DNA of 64,000 nt from Coraliomargarita sp965656715 (GTDB taxonomy: Bacteria > Verrucomicrobiota > Verrucomicrobiia > Opitutales > Coraliomargaritaceae): assembly GCA_965656715.1 (NCBI GenBank), contig CBFHLR010000006.1, positions 1 through 64,000 of the forward strand, in the 5' to 3' direction. Of the stretch, positions 10,685 through 19,246 are shown in pieces. The notes under the pieces were generated by a model. That model did no database searches, was not told where the DNA came from, and saw only the letters and a list, made by a program, of their open reading frames with translations. Position 1 is the first letter of the stretch, and each line of letters starts with the position of its first letter. The position numbers and the translations under genes were made by a program.

Positions 10685-12376
10685 ATGACCGCACGCGCCC
10701 ATGAGACCACTGCCATTGATTCGCTCTACCGCATCAGCAGCATCGTCTCCAACACTGACGACCCGAAGGAAGCACTCGACCGAATCCTGCAAGAGATTGT
10801 CAACGTGCTCGCTCCAAGCAGTGCCTCGATTGCACTGATCAATCCTGACACCAAGAAACTGGAACTTGAAGCCTCCTATGGACTACCCGACGACTGGGCG
10901 GACCTCGACCTGAATCTCGGCCAAGGCATCACCGGCTGGACCGCGCTGCACGGCCAAGCACTGATCGTTCCAGACGTGCGCGAAGAACCGCGCTACATTA
11001 GCATCCGCCCGCACGTGCGCTCAGAAATGGCAGTGCCCATGGAAGAACGCGGCACAGTAATCGGCGTGGTCAATGTCGACAGCGAAGCGATCGACGCCTA
11101 CGACGATCAGGCCCTCAAAATCCTCACCTTGCTCACCAACGAAGCCAGCCGCGTCGTTTCACGCCTCTGGCTCTTCAAACAGCTCCGCACCAAGGCAAAT
11201 CAGCTGGAGTCGCTGGTAAACTTAGGACGCCGTATTAGCGGCGAACTGGATCCCGATACCATTTTAGAAAGTCTGGCAAAAGAAGGTCGCACCTTGATGG
11301 ACTGCCACAGTTGCGCGCTCTTTATCCTCAGCCCAGATGGCACCGAACTCACCGTGCACAGCATGATCGGCCGGAAGGGCCCAATCGAGGCCAGTGAAGT
11401 CATCCAACTCGACAGCAGTGCAGTCCGCGTTGCGATCCAGCGCCAGCGGCAAGTCGAAATTAACGACCTCGCCTTTACCGAAGAGAACGACTTCATCCAC
11501 ATCGTGCAACGCGAAGGCTTAGTCTCGATGCTCAGCTCGCCAATCATTTTCAATGATGAGGTGATCGGCGTGCTCAACGCCTACACCCAGCGCAAGCACC
11601 GCTTCAACAACGACGAGAAGAAAGTCTTCGCCACACTCTCCAGCCTCGGGGCCATCGCGATCCACAACGCACGTATGTATGGCCGCGTCTTCTCGACTGA
11701 AGAGTCAGTTCGACGGAACGAAAAGCTCACCACCCTCGGCATGCTCGCGGCAGAAATCGCACACGAGATCCGCAACCCGCTCACCGTGATCAAACTCTTG
11801 TTTGATTCGCTCGACCTACACTTCCCGCACGACGATGCACGCCAAACCGACGTCAGCGTCATCGGCGACAAGCTCAACCAGCTCGAAGAAATCGTCGAAC
11901 GCGTGCTCAGCTTCGGCCGCAACCGCGAGGGCATGAACGCCCGCTACGACCTAAATCTGCTGTGCCAAGATACGCTCCACCTCGTGCGCCTCAAATTGCA
12001 GCAACAAAAGACAGAGATCGAATTTGCCCCATGTAGCACCGGACTCTTCGTCGAAGTCAACAAAGGCCAGATTCAGCAGGTCATGCTCAACTTGATTCTG
12101 AATGCAACTCAGGCCATGCCCGAGGGTGGACGTATCCACATTTCAACGACAAAAGAGGACGAAACCGCGAAGTTCATCATTCGCGACACAGGGCCAGGAA
12201 TCCCGAAGGATATTCAGAACGAAATCTTCGATTCATTCCTCACCAACCGAGCTGACGGAACTGGACTTGGACTCTCAATCAGCAAGCGCATTTTGCGCGA
12301 TCACCACGGCGACATCGCGCTGGAGTCTTCCACTGCAGACGGAACCACTTTCAGTTTCTGGCTACCCGCGGGATAA
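10685..12376 (+). CDS. GAF-GAF sensor histidine kinase
   Basis: The 563-residue soluble kinase has two GAF sensor domains (about 15-150 and 185-330), a HisKA domain with the phospho-acceptor H360 in AAEIAHEIRNPLTV, and an HATPase domain. The ATPase domain has an intact N box (NLILNATQAMP), G1 box (DTGPGIP) and G2 box (GTGLGLSI). No membrane segment or response regulator is adjacent, so it is an orphan cytoplasmic sensor; GAF domains commonly bind small ligands or haem. The ATG at 10685 follows an 88-bp gap after the palindromic repeat. Confidence 0.93.
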   Translation: MTARAHETTAIDSLYRISSIVSNTDDPKEALDRILQEIVNVLAPSSASIALINPDTKKLELEASYGLPDDWADLDLNLGQGITGWTALHGQALIVPDVREEPRYISIRPHVRSEMAVPMEERGTVIGVVNVDSEAIDAYDDQALKILTLLTNEASRVVSRLWLFKQLRTKANQLESLVNLGRRISGELDPDTILESLAKEGRTLMDCHSCALFILSPDGTELTVHSMIGRKGPIEASEVIQLDSSAVRVAIQRQRQVEINDLAFTEENDFIHIVQREGLVSMLSSPIIFNDEVIGVLNAYTQRKHRFNNDEKKVFATLSSLGAIAIHNARMYGRVFSTEESVRRNEKLTTLGMLAAEIAHEIRNPLTVIKLLFDSLDLHFPHDDARQTDVSVIGDKLNQLEEIVERVLSFGRNREGMNARYDLNLLCQDTLHLVRLKLQQQKTEIEFAPCSTGLFVEVNKGQIQQVMLNLILNATQAMPEGGRIHISTTKEDETAKFIIRDTGPGIPKDIQNEIFDSFLTNRADGTGLGLSISKRILRDHHGDIALESSTADGTTFSFWLPAG

Positions 12377-12383
12377 TACAAGC

Positions 12384-12489
12384 ACGTAAATTTTTAACCA
12401 CCTGCTACGCTAGAGAACACAGAGCTATTCGAACCCCACCCTCTGTGCTCTCAGTGTCCTCTAGTGACCGAAGGGAACGGCTGGTTTAA
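12384..12489. repeat. GxxExxY-associated palindromic repeat, copy A
   Basis: This 106-bp element starts ACGTAAATTTTTAACCACC and ends CTGGTTTAA. Its outer parts (TTAACCAC with GTGGTTTAA-like ends, CTAGAG with CTCTAG) are inverted repeats, so it can form a long hairpin. It begins 7 bp after the histidine kinase stop and ends 53 bp before the GxxExxY gene. A near-identical copy lies at 13074-13178. Confidence 0.82.
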
Positions 12490-12542
12490 GTTACAAAGAA
12501 TAGAATATACACAAACTCCACTCATCCTCGCATCAAACAATC

Positions 12543-12914
12543 ATGAGCAACGACACCCTGACACAAAACGTCATTGGCTGCGCCATCGAAGTTCACCGCA
12601 TACTCGGCCCCGGCTTGCTCGAAAGTGCTTATCAACAATGCCTGTCTCACGAGCTTAGCCTAAACAACATCCCTCACCGCTTGGAAAAACCAATGCCCGT
12701 GCACTACAAAGGAGTGGAAATTGAGTGCGGCTACCGAATTGATATTCTCGTCGATGATCGCTTGGTTCTAGAGCTTAAAGCGGTTGAAAGACTGGCAGGA
12801 ATACACAAAGCACAGCTTCTAACTTACATGAAGCTATCAGGCATACCGATTGGGCTAATGATGAACTTTAAGACGAACAAACTAGTCGACGGCTTACAAC
12901 GCTTCAAAATATAA
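12543..12914 (+). CDS. GxxExxY protein (PD-(D/E)XK nuclease-like)
   Basis: This 123-residue protein belongs to the GxxExxY family (TIGR04256/PF13366). The naming motif is GPGLLESAY near residue 22. A PD-(D/E)XK-like core follows: Y-R-I-D-I-L-V-D-D...L-V-L-E-L-K-A, giving the catalytic-type D and ExK. The family is multicopy in many Verrucomicrobiota and related environmental bacteria and its function is unknown. Here the gene lies among three copies of a long palindromic repeat (12384-12489, 12928-12977, 13074-13178). This suggests a small repeat-associated mobile unit (inference). Confidence 0.9.
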   Translation: MSNDTLTQNVIGCAIEVHRILGPGLLESAYQQCLSHELSLNNIPHRLEKPMPVHYKGVEIECGYRIDILVDDRLVLELKAVERLAGIHKAQLLTYMKLSGIPIGLMMNFKTNKLVDGLQRFKI

Positions 12915-12927
12915 GAGTTAACGATAG

Positions 12928-12977
12928 GCTCTGAGCTCTCAGTGTCCTCTAGTGACCGCAAGCGAACGAGTGGTTAA
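12928..12977. repeat. GxxExxY-associated palindromic repeat, half copy B
   Basis: Only the right half is present: CTCTCAGTGTCCTCTAGTGA followed by a sequence ending GAGTGGTTAA. It starts 14 bp after the GxxExxY stop codon and is in direct orientation with copies A and C. Confidence 0.75.
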
Positions 12978-13073
12978 CCTTCGAACCTAAAAGTAGCTAA
13001 GCCAAAGAACTTCGTAAGGCCCATGCAATTAAAACAAACAGCAGTAAAGTGCGACTAATCATATTTGTGAACG

Positions 13074-13178
13074 ACGTAAATTTTAACCACCCGCTACGCT
13101 AGAGGACACAGAGGACACAGAGCTATTTGAAGCCCACCCTCAGTGCCCTCTAGTGACCGAAGGGAATCAGTGGTTTAA
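13074..13178. repeat. GxxExxY-associated palindromic repeat, copy C
   Basis: This 105-bp element is very similar to 12384-12489 over its whole length (ACGTAAATTTTAACCACCCG to CAGTGGTTTAA), with a short GAGGACACA tandem duplication in the left arm. It ends 20 bp upstream of the VanZ-like gene. Copies A and C form direct repeats flanking the GxxExxY gene. Confidence 0.82.
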
Positions 13179-13198
13179 ACTCCCTCATAAACTTCCGC

Positions 13199-13624
13199 AT
13201 GCAAAACAACACCCAGTCTCGGCGCGCACACTTCTGGCCCTTTGCGATTATGATGGCGGTCATCGCGGCCTCTAGCAGCTCGCGTCTGGCGACGCCCGAC
13301 CTGAGCTTTACGATGTCGCCCGACAAGCTCGCACACTTCCTAGTCTTTGGACTACTGGCAACGTCCGTGCTGCGCATCCCCTTCTTTTTTAAGCTCGGCT
13401 GGCGCGGCGCGCTTGCAGCAGCCTGCATCGTCTCGGTCTGTGGGATGCTGGATGAATTCCGCCAATCGATGACCCCCGGTAGAGCCGTCGAACTCAACGA
13501 CTGGCTCGCCGACACACTCGGTGCAATCGTGGCCGTGCTCGTCTATCGCTACTGGCCACTCTATCGACGCATCCTCGAATGGTCGCCCTTCACAAAAAAG
13601 ACTGCGCCAAAAAACGCAGCCTGA
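13199..13624 (+). CDS. VanZ-like membrane protein
   Basis: The 141-residue protein has hydrophobic segments near 12-28, 50-65, 72-90 and 112-125. It carries the VanZ pattern DKLAHFLVFGLL, MLDEFRQSMTPGR and NDWLADTLGAI, including the DE-Q-PGR and D-W-AD-G residues. VanZ-family proteins are small integral membrane proteins; the founder adds low-level teicoplanin resistance, but most members are uncharacterised. The gene stands alone between repeats, with GxxExxY repeat copy C directly upstream and another palindromic element directly downstream. Confidence 0.85.
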   Translation: MQNNTQSRRAHFWPFAIMMAVIAASSSSRLATPDLSFTMSPDKLAHFLVFGLLATSVLRIPFFFKLGWRGALAAACIVSVCGMLDEFRQSMTPGRAVELNDWLADTLGAIVAVLVYRYWPLYRRILEWSPFTKKTAPKNAA

Positions 13625-13632
13625 GTCTCATA

Positions 13633-13694
13633 CGAAACAACTTCGTTGTTCCGCTACACTATTGAATCGTAGCGGAACTGCGAACGCAGTTTCG
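13633..13694. repeat. Two-hairpin palindromic repeat, GAAAC...CCGCTAC family
   Basis: Outer arms CGAAAC and GTTTCG enclose two small hairpins (AACAAC-TTC-GTTGTT and AACTGCG-AA-CGCAGTT). Between these lies a third inverted pair, CCGCTAC with GTAGCGG. A related sequence is at 55703-55782. It sits between the convergent VanZ-like and redoxin genes. Confidence 0.72.
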
Positions 13695-13711
13695 ATCAAC
13701 AGTTCACGACT

Positions 13712-14311
13712 TCAATATTTCACACCGCAGCCATACGGTCTGGTGCTTCCGGATTCAACGGGCTGACCAGCCTTGGCACTCTTGTAGGCTGCTTTCACAT
13801 AGTTGGTCGCCTTCGGAATGTCCTTGGCTTTGGCGGATCGGATACTGTCGATCGCACCCTGATAGATTAATACACCTTCCGTATTGATCACAAACATGTG
13901 CGGTGTCGTCTTCGCACCATAGGCCCGGCCGACCTGTCCAGAGACGTCCAGCAGCATCGCCGTTGATTGGTGCCCACCCTTCTCACGGAGAGCCTCACCC
14001 TCAGCGGGTGTCAGGTGTCCTTGCTTACCCTGCGCCGACGAGTTGATCTGCAACCAGATCACACCATCGTCAGTCAATTCCTTCTGAGTGGCTTGCATGT
14101 CGCCATTGCTGTAGTGCTTCTTCACAAATGGGCAACGATGGTTGGTCCACTCCAGCACCACATACTTGCCCTCAAAATCCGACAAGCTGTGCTCCGTGCC
14201 AGTGGTATCCGTTAGAGTGAAATCAGGAGCAGCGTCTCCGGTATCGACTGCAGCCTGTGCAGCGATCGTTAGCGCAAAGAGCGCCAGCAATGAGGTCAGG
14301 TAGTATTTCAT
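13712..14311 (-). CDS. Periplasmic thioredoxin-fold redoxin (AhpC/TSA-like)
   Basis: The start at 14311 opens a signal peptide (MKYYLTSLLALFALTIAAQA), giving 199 residues and a secreted redoxin. The thioredoxin-like fold is seen in GDAAPDFTLTDTTG, VVLEWTNHRCPFVKKHY (one active-site Cys in RCPF, no CxxC) and KTTPHMFVINTEG. It ends with PYGCGVKY, which offers a second cysteine. This subgroup is usually annotated as a thioredoxin family protein or peroxiredoxin; substrate unknown. It lies downstream of a DsbD-like reductase on the same strand (43-bp gap), so it may be a DsbD client in periplasmic thiol reduction. Confidence 0.85.
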   Translation of the reverse strand: MKYYLTSLLALFALTIAAQAAVDTGDAAPDFTLTDTTGTEHSLSDFEGKYVVLEWTNHRCPFVKKHYSNGDMQATQKELTDDGVIWLQINSSAQGKQGHLTPAEGEALREKGGHQSTAMLLDVSGQVGRAYGAKTTPHMFVINTEGVLIYQGAIDSIRSAKAKDIPKATNYVKAAYKSAKAGQPVESGSTRPYGCGVKY

Positions 14312-14354
14312 AATATCCGTTCTATCGTGATCACGAAACACTCCTTACATAGCC

Positions 14355-16505
14355 TCAATCCAGGTGTTTTTCAACTGCACCACGGATATTCCCCTTCGTC
14401 AGACTTTGCGGCAACACAGTTACTTCGCCGTCCGCATTGTAGAGCAGGTAAAGCGGCACGCCCGCACGGTCGTAGTCCTCAAGCACCTTGGCGATCACCG
14501 AATCGCGCAAGGTCCAGTCGGCCTCAAGACTCACCACGCCACGCGCCTCAAACAGCTCGGTGATTTCATCACTGCGCAGCGGAATCTTATTGGCCTGGCA
14601 AATCGCGCACCAACTGGCCGTGAAGTCAACGAACACCGGATTACCCTGCGCAAGCTCCGCCTCAACACGCTCCGGGCTCCAAGTCGCCCACGCACCATCG
14701 GTCTTCACTTCTGAGGCTGCGGCAACGTAAGCCACCTTCAACTGTTGGCCACCGATAACAGTGCCTCCCAGGATTGCGACCAGAGCCAACACGAGCGCAA
14801 TACGCTGCGTCGCCTTCGGCTTCACTAGAGCACCCCAACGGCCATAGATCCAAGCGCCCACCGCAGCGAGCAGCAGAACCACCATCAGGATCAAAATACC
14901 ATTCACACCGCCGGACTGCCCGACCACCCAAGCCACGGCGATAACGGCCAACATCAGGGAGAAGCCCATCACTTGCTTTACCGTTTCCATCCAAGCCCCC
15001 GGCTTCGGCATAAACGCGATCAGCTTCGGGAAAATCGCGAACAACAGGAAGGGCGAGGCTAAGCCAAAGCCCATCGTGCCAAAGACCAGGAGGCCCTCAA
15101 CCACACTCGCCTGAATCGCCACACCACTCACACCAGCCAACAAGGGCCCAATGCACGGCGCACCCACGACCGCAGCCAGAACACCCATACCAAACGAGCC
15201 CATGACATCATTACGTTGTGCAACCTTCGCATCCGCTCCAACAAGGCCCATGCCGATTTCAAACACGCCCATCAGGTTCAAACCGAATACAAAGAAGAGC
15301 ACACCCAGCGCCAACATAAAGCCCGGGCTCTGCAACTGGAAGCCCCAGCCCACGAGCTCACCGCCCGCACGCAGCGCAAAGAGCAAACCAGCTAGCGAAA
15401 GGAAGCACACTACCACGCCAGCCGTATAAGCCACACCATGCGCAATCGCATGTCTCTTCGACTGGCCGCTATGCTTGAGCAACGAAAAAACCTTCAGCGA
15501 CAATACCGGCAAGACGCAGGGCATCACATTCAGGATCAAGCCACCGAGGAAAGCCAACAGCAACCAGCCACCGAGGCCGAGATTCAACAACTTCTGTTCG
15601 AATCCAACAAGCTCTTCAGACTCCGGATCCACAACTTGAGCATCCGCACTCACAACCGCAGCCGCAGCCGATTCCCCATCGACCGGTATCGTGACTTCCC
15701 AGTAGTCGTGCCCATATTGCAGCAAGCCTTTGATCGATTGCGGATTGGTCTCAAAAAACGGCACATCCAACTCAATCGCCAACTGGGCCGATCCATTCTC
15801 TAACACCGTTACGGCTTGCGGTGCATCCGGATTGGTCAAGCCAGTAGGCTCTGCGTAGAAATAAAGGTCTTCACCCGCAATCAACGCACCCGCACCACGA
15901 GAGACCGTGAGTATCCACTGGTTGGCAGCGGCATCCAGAGTTGAAACAAATTGCCAATCCCCATCCTGCTTCGGCAGATCCGCACGCGCCTTGGCAAAGG
16001 CCTCGGCATCCACACTCGGTTCAGCAACTGCAGCCACTGGCAGGGCCAAATTCAACTCGGCCTCATCCGGCAAACAAAAGTCCTTACAGATTAACCATTC
16101 GGCCTGCACCTTAAGCTTTAGCGTGTTTGCAGCAAAATCCGCAGGCACCTCGATCGGCACAAGAAACAACACCGTATTCTCATACGCATAGCTCACCAGC
16201 CCACCGACATCAAAACGTTCTGGCCCTGGCCATTGGATCTCTCCCGCACGAACGCCTTCGGGCAAGGTCCACTCCAACTCCATTGGCAAGCCACTCGCCC
16301 CTGGGTTAATCCAATACACATGCCAATGCGGTTCCTGCACCATCCGAATAGCAACCGTCAGCGTCTCCCCCGGCACCGCCTGTTTGCTTTCCGCAATCAG
16401 GTCAATCGTCGCTCCTTCGCCCTGCACCGGCTGCGCAGGCACTGCCAACAGAGGAATCAACATCAGACACAAGAGAGCCCATACTCGAAAATTTGAAAGT
16501 CGCAT
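14355..16505 (-). CDS. DsbD/ScsB-type transmembrane thiol:disulfide reductase
   Basis: The 716-residue protein carries electrons from cytoplasmic thioredoxin to the periplasm. After a signal peptide comes an N-terminal DsbD-alpha-like domain with paired cysteines in LICKDFCLPDEAEL. An eight-helix membrane domain has the redox cysteines in NVMPCVLPVLSLK and VGAPCIGPLLAG. A C-terminal thioredoxin domain follows, with CxxC in FTASWCAICQANK. The start MRLSNFRVW at 16505 is preferred over a codon three residues earlier. The redoxin gene 43 bp downstream is a likely partner. The gene marks the end of the GC-richer left block; AT-rich DNA begins directly upstream. Confidence 0.93.
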   Translation of the reverse strand: MRLSNFRVWALLCLMLIPLLAVPAQPVQGEGATIDLIAESKQAVPGETLTVAIRMVQEPHWHVYWINPGASGLPMELEWTLPEGVRAGEIQWPGPERFDVGGLVSYAYENTVLFLVPIEVPADFAANTLKLKVQAEWLICKDFCLPDEAELNLALPVAAVAEPSVDAEAFAKARADLPKQDGDWQFVSTLDAAANQWILTVSRGAGALIAGEDLYFYAEPTGLTNPDAPQAVTVLENGSAQLAIELDVPFFETNPQSIKGLLQYGHDYWEVTIPVDGESAAAAVVSADAQVVDPESEELVGFEQKLLNLGLGGWLLLAFLGGLILNVMPCVLPVLSLKVFSLLKHSGQSKRHAIAHGVAYTAGVVVCFLSLAGLLFALRAGGELVGWGFQLQSPGFMLALGVLFFVFGLNLMGVFEIGMGLVGADAKVAQRNDVMGSFGMGVLAAVVGAPCIGPLLAGVSGVAIQASVVEGLLVFGTMGFGLASPFLLFAIFPKLIAFMPKPGAWMETVKQVMGFSLMLAVIAVAWVVGQSGGVNGILILMVVLLLAAVGAWIYGRWGALVKPKATQRIALVLALVAILGGTVIGGQQLKVAYVAAASEVKTDGAWATWSPERVEAELAQGNPVFVDFTASWCAICQANKIPLRSDEITELFEARGVVSLEADWTLRDSVIAKVLEDYDRAGVPLYLLYNADGEVTVLPQSLTKGNIRGAVEKHLD

Positions 16506-16936
16506 AGAACACAAGATAGCTTAGCGGCCTTATTATTCCAGCTTTCTATAAGAATAGTTTATACTGTTCGAGATAAGATGTAGCATATGGACTACTGAAA
16601 GTTTAACAACCACGAGAAAAAACCAAGCCCAAAAAATCAATATAGTAACTAACGGGAAAAATTAAAAAATGCGACCACACACTTGAAAGCCTACAAATAG
16701 TTATTAGTCTGCTACTGTTAAGTTTAGGCCACCCCAACTCTTTCTAAAACTACAACTATTACCTCAACCCGTCCGCGTTACCTTAGCAAACACTAAAGGG
16801 CGACCACATCTGTAAAATCATCCTACCTTTAATACGTTAGCTTAACCAATCCTGCATTTATCTGCCAAATATGAAACACGTGTAGAAGCGCCACACGCAG
16901 GACCTTAATGCGACCCAAGCAACCCTATCAAAAGCA
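16506..16936. other. AT-rich intergenic region without a recognised gene
   Basis: These 431 bp between the DsbD-like gene and a histidine kinase contain no convincing coding frame, repeat or RNA gene. The base composition is clearly richer in A and T than the DNA to the left. It presumably holds the divergent promoters of both neighbours, but no clear -35/-10 pair was identified. Confidence 0.6.
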
Positions 16937-18166
16937 ATGGAAATAACGTCAGAAAACCCTCAAAAGTGGTTTGAGCCCTTAGATTGCTCCCCATGCCCAC
17001 TAATCATTCTCAATGAAGATGGATGCATAGAGGACCTTAATGCGGCAGGATGCAAATTATCCAGCATACCAAGGAATGAACTAATCGGTTCAAATATTGA
17101 GACATCCCTTGGCTGCATAAAAATCAATGAAGAAGGCCAAAAGATCAATAGGGATCGCAAAGTAATCACATGGCAGTCACTCCTCGAAAAGACTCTCAAT
17201 AATGGGGAACGCCTAAAAAGCCACGGCCCGATACAACTCAGTTTGGTTGATGCAGAATCAAAAGCAACTACAACTCGGCATTTCCTAGTTGATACCACTC
17301 CATTGACAATAAAAGGCAACGCATACGTCTGCTTGGGCCTCAGTGACATTACCGAACAAGCCCTACTGAAAAGCTCACTGCACAAGGCTACACAAATCAG
17401 AGAGAATTTCCTAGCGCTGATTAACCATGAATTGAGGACTCCACTAAATCCTATACGGGGCTATGCGGAACTACTCCTTAAAGATGTTGAGCAAGTTGAG
17501 CAGCAAGCAATGGCCGCAACGATAATTCAGGCCGCCAACGAGGAACTACGACTCATCGAGGAACTCATAGACTTAACCGAATTACTTTCAGGATATAACC
17601 AATTATGTATATCGGAATTCAAAATTGTAGACTTAATCTTAATTAAGTTTGATAGCCTAACCTCAAACCAAGAAATGAACATATCAATGGAGTATGCTTT
17701 TTTCAATGGTGCTGTTGACGGCAAACCAATCGCAAGAGACCAGAGCGTTCGGGGCGATCAATTGCTAATCGGCAAGGCCATCCATTACTTACTTGATTCC
17801 ATCAGCCGAGCCAGTGCTAGCGGACGCATCAATATGAGCGTTAGCATTAATTCATCGCCAGAAATCAACCCTCCATGGCATGATGTCCTAATCAGCGTAG
17901 AGACGAACGCTACAAACCCAATAAAACTGCAAACTTGCCCAATTCTAAACCTAAATAATTTAATAGCAAAAAAGACAACACAACCATCTACAGGATTTGG
18001 GCTAGGCATCCCTATAACCTCAGAAATCGCCAGAGTCTTAGGGGGCGAGTTGCTAATGAAACCCAAAGGTGAAAATGGCTCAGTGATAACTCTTAAGATA
18101 CCACTAGAGTTTGCAACTTCACCAAAAGAAGCCAAGACCGCACCATTTATAAGATTTAAACACTAA
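16937..18166 (+). CDS. PAS-domain histidine kinase with a degenerate ATPase domain
   Basis: The 409-residue soluble protein has an N-terminal PAS-like domain (about 10-140, ending GLSDITEQ) and a good HisKA segment with H164 in LINHELRTPLNPIRGYAELL. The HATPase part is poorly conserved. The N-box position reads KAIHYLLDSISRAS without the normal Asn, no DxGxG G1 box is visible, and only the G2-like GFGLGIPITSEIARVLGGEL is clear. It may be a pseudokinase or a divergent kinase. The codon use is AT-rich compared with genes left of 16.5 kb and right of 20.3 kb. No regulator is adjacent. Confidence 0.8.
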   Translation: MEITSENPQKWFEPLDCSPCPLIILNEDGCIEDLNAAGCKLSSIPRNELIGSNIETSLGCIKINEEGQKINRDRKVITWQSLLEKTLNNGERLKSHGPIQLSLVDAESKATTTRHFLVDTTPLTIKGNAYVCLGLSDITEQALLKSSLHKATQIRENFLALINHELRTPLNPIRGYAELLLKDVEQVEQQAMAATIIQAANEELRLIEELIDLTELLSGYNQLCISEFKIVDLILIKFDSLTSNQEMNISMEYAFFNGAVDGKPIARDQSVRGDQLLIGKAIHYLLDSISRASASGRINMSVSINSSPEINPPWHDVLISVETNATNPIKLQTCPILNLNNLIAKKTTQPSTGFGLGIPITSEIARVLGGELLMKPKGENGSVITLKIPLEFATSPKEAKTAPFIRFKH

Positions 18167-18244
18167 ACATAACAAGTCCCTTCATCAAGATATACCCCTA
18201 CGCCATTTGTAATTTACGCACTCCACATCTATTTCACTTTTCCG

Positions 18245-19186
18245 ATGAAGTCACTGGCCTACAAAGGCGGCAGCATTGAGACCTACTATTCAGTAGCATT
18301 ATGCCTCTTTCTTTTAATTCCAAGCAACAGCTCAGCGTTAATTCATTTCGCAGCTGACAACGGGAAGAACTTAAGCGCCCCGGCACACAATGACCTTCCA
18401 TTCGACTCCATTGGGCGCATTTGCAACCAATACGGAAAAAATACAAGTGGCACTGCAGTCCATATACGCGATGGATATATGCTCACTGCGAATCACGTAA
18501 AAGTTCGCACACACGTAACTTTCGACGGAAACAAATTCTATAAAATCGACACATCATTCGCACCCATCAAAGTGGCCAATGCCGATTTCAAAATAATACG
18601 CCTATCCAAGCACCCAGACCTCCCACCAATCAATCTATTCGACAAACCACACGGAGACACAAATGTAACAGGCTGGATTGTAGGATGGGGGCTGGGCTGC
18701 TCGGAAATTGCAGCAGAGGACAATGTCAGCAATACTTCCAGACTATAGCATTGGGGTGAAAAAGATTCCATTTCAAAACGCTGGGGCACAAACCACATTC
18801 TCAGTTATACAGTTTGGCATAAAGACATCAAAGCACCGATCGTCACCGCCCTCGACACAAAATCAGGGGTCAATGAAGTCGGATTAACGATGTATGACTC
18901 TGGCGCAGGACTATTTGTTTATCACACTAAAAAGTGGAAGCTCGCCGGCATTGCTATTAGAGCACATCACGGCGCAAGCCTATTTGCCGATAGCCATAAC
19001 AGTGCCCATAAAAATCACTACGTCCGCATCTACTATTACAAAGATGATATTGATTCCATCATTCAGAATAAGCCCAAACACCACACAGGCGCTAGCTCAG
19101 AATATAGGCCGACACATCAACTCGCCGCTGTATGCATAGTCTTATTAGCTTGCACAATTTTGATACGCAAAAGCAAGGTCCGCTAA
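18245..19186 (+). pseudogene. Trypsin-like serine protease interrupted by an in-frame TAG
   Basis: One reading frame of 314 codons is broken only by TAG at 18746-18748. Upstream are a signal-like segment and the catalytic His region (MLTANHV); an Asp candidate lies in NADFKIIRL. Directly after the TAG the protein resumes with HWGEKD...KRWGTN. The nucleophile-like DSGAGLF follows (GDSGG in trypsins), then a C-terminal membrane helix and a basic end (RKSKVR), as in surface-anchored proteins. Because motifs are kept on both sides, this is either a recent nonsense mutation, a sequencing error or a readthrough gene. The composition is AT-rich like its neighbours. Confidence 0.7.
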
Positions 19187-19209
19187 ACACCAGTTCAGTT
19201 AGCGGACCT
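19176..19209. terminator. Hairpin at the end of the protease gene
   Basis: AGGTCCGCTAA (19176-19186, covering the stop codon) pairs perfectly with TTAGCGGACCT (19199-19209). No U run follows on either strand, so its strength as a terminator is uncertain. It lies between two convergent genes. Confidence 0.5.
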
Positions 19210-19246
19210 ACGCACGCAAGACCACTCTACCCTGCAAGACCGACGA

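Noticed and set aside
12464..12658. Small plus-strand frame spanning repeat copy A and the start of the GxxExxY gene
   Set aside because: It is a shadow frame; the overlapping GxxExxY frame has all family motifs.
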